Shown here piece after piece: positions 18,013 to 26,606 of a DNA stretch of 50,598 bases. Location of the stretch: assembly GCA_002869845.2 (NCBI GenBank), contig NEWS02000004.1, positions 174,447-225,044 on the forward strand. Direction: 5' to 3'. Numbering within the stretch: position 1 is the stretch's first letter; the number at the start of each line of letters is the position of its first letter. Origin of the DNA: Nitrospira sp. CG24B. GTDB taxonomy: Bacteria > Nitrospirota > Nitrospiria > Nitrospirales > Nitrospiraceae. The translations under genes were made by a program, and so were the position numbers. The notes under the pieces are model-generated. The model did no database searches and had not been told where the DNA came from. It saw only the letters and a list, made by a program, of their open reading frames with translations.

Positions 18013-19140
18013 CTAATCCAGAAACTCTCGGTTAATCACCGATGCAACCGTGAACAAGAGAATGAAAACCATGATCGCAATCCAGCTAATGAGGGCAATC
18101 GGTCGCTTGAAAATATTCCGCTCGGGATCCTTGTCGATGAACGGGAGCGCGACAAGCAATACCATGAAGGCAACCGGCAACGCCACCGCCCCCATAAATT
18201 GACCGAACTCACCCGCGAACAATTTCAACCGGAGCAGCTGGAAGTAAAACAGAAAGTACCATTCAGGTTCAGGATGATAGTCCCCTGGGTCTGGCGCAGC
18301 CTCGTCTAATAGGACGACCGGTTCCCAAAGGGCCAAGGCGCAGATACTGACGAAGACGAACGCCATCCCGACCATGTCCTTCCAAATCTGACGGGGAAAG
18401 AAATAGTCGGTCTTCGCCTTGAGCTCTTCCACTGTACCGGTAAAGGGTCCAGCGGGAGCGGCCACGCGAAACAGAAAGAGATGGAGTCCGGCGAGAGCCA
18501 TGAGTGCAGCCGGGAGAACCATCACATGCAGGACGAAGAATCGGCTTAATGTCATCTGCCCAGGAGTCGGGCCCCCTTTCAGAAATCGAGCAATAAAATC
18601 GCCGATAACGGGGGTCTTATCCAAAATTTCGACACCAACCGTCGTCGCCCAGAACGCCCGCTGGTCCCAAGGCAAGAGATAGCCTGTAAATCCGAAGGTG
18701 ATCACCACACCGAATAGGGCCAGCCCAACGATCCAGAGTAACTCTCGCGGCTTTTTATACGCGCCCCAGAGAAATACCTGCGACATGTGGGCGATCACAC
18801 AGACCACCATCGCACTGGACCCCCAAAAATGGTAGCCCAGGAGGAACCAGCCATAATCAACATCGTGAATGATATATTGCGTACTGGCCCAGGCGTGGTC
18901 TGCCGTCGGCACATAATAGAACATCAGCAACGTACCCGTCAGCGCCTGCATCGCAAAGATGAACAACAGGATAGAGCCGAACACGTAGGCCCAACGAGAC
19001 CCACCAGGAAGCGGTTCATTGAGCATCTTGGCCTGCATTTCCTTGAGGCCAACACGTTCGTCCAGGAAAGCGACAAGCCTTTCGATCGCGCTGGGCTGAT
19101 GATCGGAAATCGTTGCAGGGGATGAATGCTTACTATCCAT
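18013..19140 (-). CDS. petB: Cytochrome b of a Rieske/cytochrome b complex
   Basis: A 375-residue protein that fuses the b6-like four-helix part and the subunit IV-like part. Haem b ligands are visible: His104 and His118 (GYHFWGSS...IAHMSQ) and His205 and His220 (VLHVMVLP...GLHLFLF). The second pair has 14 intervening residues, as in b6f-type proteins. The quinol-site motif PEWY is at 291-294 (DYHPEPEWYF). It oxidises quinol together with the Rieske protein encoded just upstream. The frame opens at a TTG (19155) that overlaps the Rieske stop; the ATG at 19140 is given here, and either could be used through translational coupling. Confidence 0.92.
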   Translation of the reverse strand: MDSKHSSPATISDHQPSAIERLVAFLDERVGLKEMQAKMLNEPLPGGSRWAYVFGSILLFIFAMQALTGTLLMFYYVPTADHAWASTQYIIHDVDYGWFLLGYHFWGSSAMVVCVIAHMSQVFLWGAYKKPRELLWIVGLALFGVVITFGFTGYLLPWDQRAFWATTVGVEILDKTPVIGDFIARFLKGGPTPGQMTLSRFFVLHVMVLPAALMALAGLHLFLFRVAAPAGPFTGTVEELKAKTDYFFPRQIWKDMVGMAFVFVSICALALWEPVVLLDEAAPDPGDYHPEPEWYFLFYFQLLRLKLFAGEFGQFMGAVALPVAFMVLLVALPFIDKDPERNIFKRPIALISWIAIMVFILLFTVASVINREFLD

Positions 19141-19151
19141 ATCGCCAGCTT

Positions 19152-20087
19152 TCAAATGATCCGAATTTGCGACTTCGTACCGGCCTTGAACTCCATATCG
19201 ATAACCTCAACCTCTCCCCCCGCAGAAACCCTCACAGGCAATGCGTCAAGAGCGCGCGGGGCCGGGCCATCGAGCACTTTTCCCGCAGCATCATAAATAC
19301 TGAGATGGCACGGACAGAGAAAGACTTGTCCAAGTGTTTTATGCTGTCGCCACTTGAACGCACACCCTAAATGCGGGCACTTGCCGGAGAACGCGAGGTA
19401 GGGAACATCTTTCTTGTTGGTCCAGATGGCCTTTCCTCTGGCATCACGGAATTCGGCGTCCTTGCCTTGATAGACTTTTCCTAGAAGCTCTGGAGTGGCC
19501 TGTAACACCCAGACATTTTTATCGACTTCAGCCTCTGGCATATAGGCTTCTTTGACCTTTTTCTTGTACTTAAACTGCACGCCAACATCTTCTTGCTTGA
19601 TCTTGCTGACATTCCCCACTTTCAACCATTCATTGTCGAAATCGGCATACATCGGCTTCATGAGAAAGCGGAGAATCGGATACGCAATGGGAAGACCGAT
19701 CAAAAACCCAATGACATTGGTAAAATTCATGAAAAACGTACGGCGTTTAACACTTTTCTCCAGATCCGGCAGAGGAACCAACACCTCACCCGGGGTTACA
19801 TGGATATGGTCCTCGAGATGCGAGATCTCCACTTCATGCGTGGTGACATAGTCATCTCGCTTAAAGGGAGGTAACGCCAAGATCTCCGTTGACGGCGCAC
19901 GCAACTGCACAAGATCGTCTGTCACAACCTGGACATGGCCCATGGCAACTTGTCGCTCACCGCTCCCATTCACCGATACCACAATGTGGCTGATCTCATG
20001 GGAAAGCGGATCAAGCACGACTTTCGTGACTTCACCGATGTCGAGGTCGGTGCACCGGACCTTGGATTTCAGCTTCGGTTGCAGCAT
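19152..20087 (-). CDS. petA: Rieske iron-sulfur protein with N-terminal PRC-barrel domain
   Basis: A 311-residue protein in three parts. Residues 1-80 are a PRC-barrel-like domain (CTDLDIGEVTKVVLDPLSHE, HIVVSVNG, QVAMGHVQVV). One membrane helix lies at about 117-140. The C-terminal Rieske domain has ligands C237-P-H239-L-G-C242 and C258-P-C260-H261. The usual CPCHGS is CPCHLS here. It carries electrons from quinol to c-type cytochromes. Its ATG shares one base with the stop of the cytochrome gene upstream (TAATG), so translation is coupled. Ordinary Rieske proteins of bc complexes are under 220 residues; the extra N-terminal domain explains the length. Confidence 0.9.
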   Translation of the reverse strand: MLQPKLKSKVRCTDLDIGEVTKVVLDPLSHEISHIVVSVNGSGERQVAMGHVQVVTDDLVQLRAPSTEILALPPFKRDDYVTTHEVEISHLEDHIHVTPGEVLVPLPDLEKSVKRRTFFMNFTNVIGFLIGLPIAYPILRFLMKPMYADFDNEWLKVGNVSKIKQEDVGVQFKYKKKVKEAYMPEAEVDKNVWVLQATPELLGKVYQGKDAEFRDARGKAIWTNKKDVPYLAFSGKCPHLGCAFKWRQHKTLGQVFLCPCHLSIYDAAGKVLDGPAPRALDALPVRVSAGGEVEVIDMEFKAGTKSQIRII

Positions 20088-20899
20088 TAGTTTTTCTTGA
20101 TCGGCTTGGGGGTATTCACCGAGGCGTTCTTGAACGTCCCTAACCAGGCAGCAAGAGCCTGCATTTCTTTGGGGTCCATCAGATCTTTAAACTTGTTGGG
20201 CATAATGCCCTTCTGCCATTCCTTCTCATACCCCTCGGCCATAAAACTCTTGGGGTTCCCAATTTTCTCTTGAATCTCATCGACAGTTAACAACGCGCCG
20301 ATATTATCCAATTCGGGGCCTCGCTTTTTTCCACCCTCACCCCGAAGCTTGTGACAGTTGTAACATTCTTGCAGTTGCCACTGCTCCTCGCCCACCTTCA
20401 TGAAATCGCCTGCGCTCGCACTGGCTGCGGCAGGGGGTTTCTCCCCAGCCGGAGGCGTCGCCGCGACCTGACCTCCGCCAACACCCTTCAGCCGATCCTC
20501 AAGCGCTTTGACTTGTGCATCGAGAGCCTTAACCCGAGCAATCAGTTCATCCGCCTTCCCCTGTGCTGAGTTCTTTCGCTCCTTCTCAAGAAGTTTGCCG
20601 ATTTTTGCCTTTTCGTCTTCTGGATTAAACTGTGGTAACAACGAGGGCCCGACTACATAAACGGTAATCAGGAGGACCCAAAATACCACGACGGAAACAA
20701 GAGACTTCCCACCACTCATGGCTCCGATCGGCTGCGCGTCAAGCAGCATGAAGATGATCGCCCCGATCAGCGCGATGACCAAGAACAGCACTTGAAAGTC
20801 AGCCGGCACTGACTGCGATCGCGCGATACCAACCAACACTCCACCGACCGCCAATCCAACACCTAGTTTTTTGAATATATTCCCCATGCGAATTCCCAT
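20087..20899 (-). CDS. Membrane-anchored monohaem cytochrome c
   Basis: A 270-residue protein. Three hydrophobic segments at about 10-28, 34-53 and 66-88 are followed by a coiled coil (residues 95-140, ELIARVKALDAQVKALEDRL), an Ala/Pro linker and a cytochrome c domain with CYNCH at 179-183 and Met in GIMPNKF. It probably accepts electrons from the Rieske protein, encoded immediately downstream with a one-base overlap. Two in-frame ATGs (20899 and 20887) are possible starts; neither has a strong ribosome-binding site. Confidence 0.88.
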   Translation of the reverse strand: MGIRMGNIFKKLGVGLAVGGVLVGIARSQSVPADFQVLFLVIALIGAIIFMLLDAQPIGAMSGGKSLVSVVVFWVLLITVYVVGPSLLPQFNPEDEKAKIGKLLEKERKNSAQGKADELIARVKALDAQVKALEDRLKGVGGGQVAATPPAGEKPPAAASASAGDFMKVGEEQWQLQECYNCHKLRGEGGKKRGPELDNIGALLTVDEIQEKIGNPKSFMAEGYEKEWQKGIMPNKFKDLMDPKEMQALAAWLGTFKNASVNTPKPIKKN

Positions 20900-20926
20900 T
20901 GCCTCAGTAAGTGTCTTACACTGTGA

Positions 20927-22639
20927 TTACTTGGCTGCGACGGGGACTGCACTCCCCTCAGGCTCTCGGGCCCTCGAAACAGAAGGCCGAAGAGCGACCA
21001 ACACAGCGAGACTGACGATGGCAATAAAGAACACGGTGATCGCTGTAATCCACCCAGCCGAATACGAGAGCGTCGGCGTAAATGACTCCGCCGACAAGTC
21101 AGACACCAAGCTATAGGCATGAAAATACTTCTTCAGCAACGACCGCACGGCTCCCATCAAGCCCATGATCCACGTTGAGGTAAACGCCAAGAAAATCAGA
21201 ACAAACTGCGAGACAAAATCGATTTTTCCCCAGAGGATCGTGCCCTGTTTGATGGTTCGGTTATACAGGACGTAATTGACGACCGTCACGAATACCAACG
21301 TCAAGATTGCAGACAGCTTTGCTGGCATCGACGACAAAAAATCCCACCCTTCAGGCAGTTTCAGCTCATCGGGCATATCGGTTCCCGTCGCCACAAATCC
21401 GGCAGGAGTCAGCCACACGGCGTCGCTCGCGAGCATGACGATAAAGCCGATCTTGATGACAGTCCGCGCAGAGACAGTCATTGGAATGAACCGACCAAAC
21501 AGAAATGGCGACAGCGCAAGGGGTAGCAGGAACGCCAACGACATTGGATCGGGAATCCAATATTTATTCATCACCCACATGGTGGCGGGAAGGAGAACCA
21601 CGAGAACGATCGGAGCCAGAATGGTCATCCGCACATTTTCGGCTCCTTCAATTCGTTTGACACTGAGCCAACTGTAATAGTTGATTCCCAAGAACAGAAG
21701 CCCGATCATCACCCCTTGCATTTCAAAAAACATGGACAGCTGGTCGGCCATCATGTACGGGCAAAATGAAAAATCGTAATCGCACATTTCGTAGGCCAGC
21801 AAGAGCCCTGTGAACGGCTGCAACAGCGAGCCACCCACTGCAATCCAGATGGCAGCGAAACCCATCCAATCATAGTAGGCTCTCTCCTCCTGCGTCTTCG
21901 CCGCCATGTACATATAGGCAGCGATCATCCCAGCAATGAACCCGCCGAACGCTACATTCCCATCGATTCGGTGAAGACTCAGAGGGAACCAACTTTGGTT
22001 CGCAATCTTATCCCATAAGGAAGCCGCGGCGATAAAATCCTGGGGCGAAACCCCCTCGGCTTTCGGCGGGGTATTCATGAACGATGTGGGGCCGTTGATC
22101 ACGAACAAGATCAGCAAACACACGAGATTCAAGACCACGCCCAGCGCGATATGACGCCCCTTCTTTTCACCTTTCCACACATCCCACGTATAGAGATAGG
22201 CATACATGAGGATGGTCTCGGCGATAAACAGCGCCGGATATATAATCGCAAAAACCACATAAAATTGATTAATGAACGATGTGGTGAACTGCGGATAGGC
22301 CGCAAGGAGGACGAAAACAAAGAAGCCGCCGGTCACCGCCGTCATACTGAAGAGTATGACCGTGACCTTAGTGATCTCTCTAGCCAAACGGTCATACCGT
22401 GGGTCCTGCTTACGATATCCCAACCATTCCGAAATGACGACAAAGATTGGCGCACCGAGGATGAACGCGGCGAACAAGATATGGAGCTGAGCAACGATCC
22501 ATACAGCCGTTCGATTACCGGTGTACGGAAACTCCACCGAAGACGCCCCAACCTCCTGAGCGTAGACATTGGTGACAGCTGCCACACACAGCGAGAACAA
22601 CACCATGAGAGCCAGGAGACCGCTCGACAGTTTTTTCAC
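20927..22639 (-). CDS. Cytochrome bd-like membrane subunit I
   Basis: A 570-residue protein, first gene of the respiratory operon, with a signal peptide (LMVLFSLCVAAVTNVYAQE) and about 13 membrane helices. It is a paralogue of the protein at 15108. His53 in VAQLHILFAAFILGAPIF and His in SLHRIDGNVAFGG match the haem ligands of CydA, and FIAETILMYAYLYTWD matches its conserved Glu helix. The quinol-binding GRQPW loop is absent. Cys and Tyr residues in EMCDYDFSFCPYMM form a possible redox or metal site that the paralogue lacks. The start codon is GTG after GGGGCGAGG. Confidence 0.8.
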   Translation of the reverse strand: MKKLSSGLLALMVLFSLCVAAVTNVYAQEVGASSVEFPYTGNRTAVWIVAQLHILFAAFILGAPIFVVISEWLGYRKQDPRYDRLAREITKVTVILFSMTAVTGGFFVFVLLAAYPQFTTSFINQFYVVFAIIYPALFIAETILMYAYLYTWDVWKGEKKGRHIALGVVLNLVCLLILFVINGPTSFMNTPPKAEGVSPQDFIAAASLWDKIANQSWFPLSLHRIDGNVAFGGFIAGMIAAYMYMAAKTQEERAYYDWMGFAAIWIAVGGSLLQPFTGLLLAYEMCDYDFSFCPYMMADQLSMFFEMQGVMIGLLFLGINYYSWLSVKRIEGAENVRMTILAPIVLVVLLPATMWVMNKYWIPDPMSLAFLLPLALSPFLFGRFIPMTVSARTVIKIGFIVMLASDAVWLTPAGFVATGTDMPDELKLPEGWDFLSSMPAKLSAILTLVFVTVVNYVLYNRTIKQGTILWGKIDFVSQFVLIFLAFTSTWIMGLMGAVRSLLKKYFHAYSLVSDLSAESFTPTLSYSAGWITAITVFFIAIVSLAVLVALRPSVSRAREPEGSAVPVAAK

Positions 22640-23028
22640 GATGCCTCGCCCCTTACTTTAAGAACATAACTCAAGAATATTAGCCCCACTCTTACTATAC
22701 ATAAATATACCCAGCGAGAGCTTCACGTAACAACCTGAGCTTCAGTGACTATACCGACAAGATGTCTAGCACTCTTCAGATACTACCAAGTACTCCATGG
22801 GACATTAGAACATTGAAGGCCAGGCCCCACACAAATTGTCAACTGATATGAACTTACTGGCCATCCGAGCATCGCAAATTTTCTAGCCGTTATCTATAAA
22901 ATTCCTGAACAATGCACAAAAAACCAGAAGCCCAATTCATAGACTTAGATGCGCTAGCAAGAAATAGACTTTCGGATGCCGACGACGTGAAGACATTCCA
23001 TCAGCAGCAACGCCTGCGATCCTAGCAC
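22640..23028. other. Upstream region of the respiratory operon
   Basis: A 389-base AT-richer gap without an ORF of interest. It should hold the operon promoter. TATAGT hexamers occur on the minus strand near 22695 and 22750, but neither has a good -35 at the right distance, so I make no promoter call. Confidence 0.4.
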
Positions 23029-23508
23029 TCACTTCGCACTAACCTCACTCCACTGTTTCTTCTCTTCATTCCAGATTTTTCCAGACAGTGCAAAATTCCG
23101 TTCATATAGCACGAGTCTCCATCGGTCTTCTTCGGAAAGCTTGCTCTTCCAACCTCGCATCTTGGTGTTCGACACCCCCTCTGAGATACGCCAAAACCAC
23201 ACGGAATCGGAATAAAGCTTCATGCGCTCAGGGTTTCTAAAATCCGTGGCACCCGCCTTCACCGGTTTCCCGTCTTTCCCATGGCAACTGGCACAGTTCA
23301 CATCGGGATTTTTCTCACCTACGTACAACTTCCTTCCCTCTTCAAGCTTCTGAGAATCCCCCCACCAATCTGCCGGCATACGCTTATCAGCATATTCAGC
23401 AGGAGCTGGAGGCGGCGGTACAATCGGCCCTTCTCCGACTTGCTCTCCACCACAACTCGATAATAGGCCGAGACCCATAACCAACAGAACGTAAATCAAT
23501 CTATTCAT
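23029..23508 (-). CDS. Monohaem c-type cytochrome lipoprotein
   Basis: A 159-residue protein with a lipoprotein signal (VMGLGLLSSC, Cys19), a Pro-rich linker and a cytochrome c domain with CASCH at 72-76 and a probable Met ligand in NTKMRGW. It resembles the C-terminal domain of the operon cytochrome at 13695 (WFWRISEGV against LFWRIKKGG). It lies upstream of the respiratory operon in the same direction but is separated by 389 bases, so it may be transcribed on its own and act as the mobile partner of the complex. Confidence 0.85.
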   Translation of the reverse strand: MNRLIYVLLVMGLGLLSSCGGEQVGEGPIVPPPPAPAEYADKRMPADWWGDSQKLEEGRKLYVGEKNPDVNCASCHGKDGKPVKAGATDFRNPERMKLYSDSVWFWRISEGVSNTKMRGWKSKLSEEDRWRLVLYERNFALSGKIWNEEKKQWSEVSAK

Positions 23509-23580
23509 GACGATCTTTCACTCTCTTCATTCAGGAAGATTCTCACCAAGACGACGCGGTTGAAAAAGCGGCAGACAAAC

Positions 23581-23625
23581 AAAAAAACGCTTTCGCCGAG
23601 GTATGCCACCTCTAACAAAAGCGTT
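23581..23625 (-). terminator. Intrinsic terminator
   Basis: On the minus strand AACGCTTT (23618-23625) pairs with AAAGCGTT (23586-23593), with an inner stem GAGGT/ACCTC, and is followed directly by seven Ts and more T-rich sequence. It lies after the stop of the gene at 23723 and before the cytochrome gene at 23508. Confidence 0.8.
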
Positions 23626-23722
23626 CCGGCTACAATTTCGTCGGCAGCTCTGCACTAAGGCCCCGCCACACATAAACCGATTCGGCGAGACAGTGTGTAG
23701 CCCCCAAGGCCGTCATCGGCGA

Positions 23723-24271
23723 TTATGATTTTCTCTTTCCCTGCGACTTCACCCTGCCTCGCTCTCGCTTCCGCTGAGAACGGGCTAGCTTCATCCCGAT
23801 AACACCGCCAGCTACTGCAACCACCGCTCCGCCCCCCCACCAAATCCACACAGGAGGCCCACTCACCTCACAACCAGTCCCAAAGTTAACGCGGATCTTC
23901 CGGTCACTTTCTAAATCTTTTTGGTCGAATTCAACCTTAAGGTGTTGCTGCTCCCCCCTCGCCTCTACCAAAAGGGGATCACCGAAATTGTCATTGTGCA
24001 GATGAAACATCGCTTTATAGTAGCCATCTCCATCCGTCCGAACAACCTGACCGTATGAAATCTTGGTGTCCTTGACAAGAACATCTATACTCGACATCCC
24101 CTTCCCATCAGGCCCGCATACATAACCTTCGACCATGAAACGATGGTCCGCTTCATGCGTGGCTAGAGCCACCCGTGGAAACATTACACTCATTACGAGA
24201 CAGCAACTCAGGACGGACAGTGCCGCTAGATTTCGGCTAGCAAGCTTCGAACTTGACCGCTGGCTGATCAC
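23723..24271 (-). CDS. Exported protein with carboxypeptidase-regulatory-like domain and C-terminal anchor
   Basis: About 182 residues from the GTG at 24271: signal peptide (LAALSVLSCCLVMSVMFPRV, cut near ALA), a beta-sandwich of the carboxypeptidase-regulatory-like/CNA-B kind (EGYVCGPDGKGMSSIDVLVK through RTDGDGYYKAMFHLHN), then one membrane helix (WGGGAVVAVAGGVIGMKLA) and a very basic tail. It would be fixed in the membrane with the domain in the periplasm. The frame is open to a GTG at 24388, but that adds about 39 residues before the signal peptide, which seems unlikely. The terminator at 23581 follows it. Confidence 0.65.
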   Translation of the reverse strand: MISQRSSSKLASRNLAALSVLSCCLVMSVMFPRVALATHEADHRFMVEGYVCGPDGKGMSSIDVLVKDTKISYGQVVRTDGDGYYKAMFHLHNDNFGDPLLVEARGEQQHLKVEFDQKDLESDRKIRVNFGTGCEVSGPPVWIWWGGGAVVAVAGGVIGMKLARSQRKRERGRVKSQGKRKS

Positions 24272-24442
24272 TCGCTCTTTTGAAGAAATACTCACTCGCT
24301 GTATAACGAGCACACTAGGATTCGGGCAGGCGTTTCTAACACAGCACTCCACCTTTGTCAACGAAAAGGGCGGTGATTTCGCTGACACACAAATGTTTTT
24401 CGAATTTTATATTTTGCAGAATCAGCGGAGTTCGCAGGAGCT

Positions 24443-24835
24443 TCAGAGATAACCCTTCGTACGCGCGACCGCCTCAATCTTCGCAGCCTCAGTTCGGCGC
24501 TCGGACTCTTTTTTTGACACCCAGGTCTCCCATGATTTTCCGTTTGCCGTGTCTTCCCCGGTGAAGGCAATCGTGGCGATACCAGAGTACGGAATGCGCT
24601 GAGCATCTGGACGGTCCGAGGAAAATAACTCTAGATAAGAATCAGCCGCACCAACATGTCGATTATAGATATATCCGGTGACCGATTCGCCAGAACGGAG
24701 CGTTAACGTCACATCACCACGATAGTCGAACGCGAGTTCGACAGCTTCCGTTATTTCCGCAGTGGAGCTTGGCGTAAAAAGACGCCCTTCGAGAGAATCG
24801 GGCATGCTCGCGATATGATTTTTCGTGTCAGTCAT
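24443..24835 (-). CDS. Conserved hypothetical protein, 130 aa
   Basis: The central region has SLEGRLFTPSSTAEITEAVE, AFDYRGDVTLTLRSGESVTG and YIYNRH, an Sm/LSm-like or small-barrel pattern, then PYSGIATIAFTGEDTANGKS and a charged helix. There is no signal or membrane segment. The sequence gives the impression of a conserved family found beside hpnH, but the function is unknown. It lies 124 bases after hpnH in the same direction, separated by a structured region. Confidence 0.65.
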   Translation of the reverse strand: MTDTKNHIASMPDSLEGRLFTPSSTAEITEAVELAFDYRGDVTLTLRSGESVTGYIYNRHVGAADSYLELFSSDRPDAQRIPYSGIATIAFTGEDTANGKSWETWVSKKESERRTEAAKIEAVARTKGYL

Positions 24836-24895
24836 GGTGAGGTTCTCGTTCGTGACGTCTCTTTCGTGAAGCGCTGTCCATCCTGATAAACTAGG

Positions 24896-24964
24896 GATAG
24901 TGCTCGCTCGCCTCGAGGCCGAGGGCCTCGCTGAGTCGAAGCGGGCTTCACAAGCACTGCTATC
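24896..24964 (-). promoter_or_regulatory. Long inverted repeat overlapping the hpnH stop
   Basis: The arms GATAGTGCT (24896-24904) and AGCACTGCTATC (24953-24964) pair with a three-base bulge. Inside is a second perfect hairpin, CGAGGCC-GAG-GGCCTCG (24914-24930). The arm overlaps the hpnH stop codon. No T tract follows on either strand, so it may slow or process the transcript, or be a dispersed palindromic repeat. Confidence 0.4.
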
Positions 24965-25976
24965 GCGAGGTAGGCGATAATGTCAGTTTGGCCGTCCGAA
25001 CAAATCCTGAGGCCGTACTAAACGTATCTTCAACTGCGGAGGCCTCATAGCCGCAATGGACCATACAATCGGCGCACTTTTCATTTCGACCAGTTCCGTA
25101 CTTCTCCCACTCCGTCAACTCCATTAACTCCCGGAATGTGGTGGTGTACCCCTCTTGAAGCAAATAGCAGGGCTTCTGCCATCCAAACACATTATACGTC
25201 GGATTCCCCCAAGGCGTACATTCGTACTGACGTCGCCCCATAAGGAAATCCAAAAACAACGGCGATTGGTTGAACTGCCAACCTGGCTTGGGGCGAGCAA
25301 GGATCTTGGAGAAGAGTTCTTGAGTCCGCTCCCGCTTCAAGAAGTGTTGCTGATCTGGAGCTTTTTGGTAACTATACCCTGGGGAGATAGTCATTCCCTC
25401 GACACCGAGGGCCATCATTTCATCAAAAAATGTTCTGACCCTCTCTGGATTCGCGTCATCAAACAAGGTGGTGTTGGTCGTCACGCGATGACCACGCTTG
25501 AGTGCCGCCTTGATGGCCTTGACTGCCACCTCATACACCCCATCGCGACAGACAGCCAAATCGTGCTCATCCTTGAGCCCATCCATGTGAATACTGAAGG
25601 TCAAGTATTTCGAAGGTTGATATTCGTCCAGCTTCCGCTCCAAGAGAATGGCGTTCGTGCAGAGATATATATACTTCTTCCGATCGACCAACCCCTGTAC
25701 GATCGTTGCGATTTCAGGATGAATGAGTGGTTCACCCCCAGGAATACTGACCATGGGCGCTCCGCATTCCTCCGCCGCTGCCCAGCATTGTTCAGGGGTT
25801 AATCGCTTGTCGAGGACATGATCAGGATACTGAATCTTCCCACAGCCTGCGCAGGCTAGGTTACACCGAAAGAGCGGTTCAAGCATCAGCACCAAAGGAT
25901 ATCGCTTCACTCCCTTCAACTTCTGGGAGAGCACATACGTCGCCACTGTATACATTTGGGAAATCGGAACAGCCAT
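24960..25976 (-). CDS. hpnH: Adenosyl-hopene transferase HpnH (radical SAM)
   Basis: A 338-residue radical-SAM protein that joins the 5'-deoxyadenosyl group to diploptene, the first step of extended-hopanoid side-chain synthesis. The cluster motif is C38-NLA-C42-AG-C45 (CNLACAGCGK), preceded by KRYPLVLMLEPLFR as is usual in HpnH, and SIPGGEPLIH is the GGE SAM motif. A C-terminal CADCMVHCGYE cluster resembles the SPASM-like end of the family. The start at 25976 follows AAGGAG and matches the family opening MAVP.SQ.YTV. It is not next to shc and hpnG (36-38 kb) but works in the same pathway. Confidence 0.93.
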   Translation of the reverse strand: MAVPISQMYTVATYVLSQKLKGVKRYPLVLMLEPLFRCNLACAGCGKIQYPDHVLDKRLTPEQCWAAAEECGAPMVSIPGGEPLIHPEIATIVQGLVDRKKYIYLCTNAILLERKLDEYQPSKYLTFSIHMDGLKDEHDLAVCRDGVYEVAVKAIKAALKRGHRVTTNTTLFDDANPERVRTFFDEMMALGVEGMTISPGYSYQKAPDQQHFLKRERTQELFSKILARPKPGWQFNQSPLFLDFLMGRRQYECTPWGNPTYNVFGWQKPCYLLQEGYTTTFRELMELTEWEKYGTGRNEKCADCMVHCGYEASAVEDTFSTASGFVRTAKLTLSPTSR

Positions 25977-26406
25977 TCCGTTCTCCTTCACTCGCTCGCG
26001 TTGTTGTTCTTGCAACCCTGTATATATGAGCAGCTACGAGTCGTAGCCGCACTTTGGAAGCACATGAATGGTCGGGATTGTAACATCTCACCGAAGACGC
26101 GTCAATTTCTAGGTCTTCCACGCATAACACCGTCGATGGGAACGATCCCACCACTCCACATACAGATCAGGTCCAAACGTAAGAGCGATCTCGGTGAATC
26201 TTTAGAAACTGTGTCCCATGACGAGGAAAAGGACCTTCGATATAATCTGGCTCCTCGTGCCCACGCGTTGGAGAATGCCTCCATTTGCAGCTCCACTTAC
26301 ACCAAGGATCTAAATGACATGCCAATGAGAACACTGGAGACGCTTTCCCACCAGCAACCATGACGATAAAACGATGAAGAGCCAGTAGGTCCGCAGAAGG
26401 TTGGCA
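25977..26406. other. Intergenic, no gene seen
   Basis: No ORF has ribosome-binding or family support. It contains the upstream region of hpnH and the 3' flank of tRNA-Cys. Confidence 0.35.
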
Positions 26407-26481
26407 TGGAGGCGCCGAGCGGGTTCGAACCGCTGCATCGCAGTTTTGCAGACTGCTCCCTTACCACTTGGGTACGGCGCC
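26407..26481 (-). tRNA. tRNA-Cys (anticodon GCA)
   Basis: A minus-strand cloverleaf: acceptor stem GGCGCCG/CGGCGCC, D arm CCAAGTGGTAAGG, anticodon stem GCAGT/ACTGC with loop CTGCAAA, T arm GCGGTTCGAACCCGC, U73 discriminator as usual for tRNA-Cys, and an encoded CCA end. Confidence 0.95.
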
Positions 26482-26606
26482 TCAGAGATCGGCATTATAG
26501 TCGCTTCGTTTTCTAGAACACAACACGCGCTCACCAAATTTTCAGTCAAAAAGATAACTTTGCTGAACATCGAAACCAGCGTTTAAAAAATCTCTGGCAT
26601 GTGGCC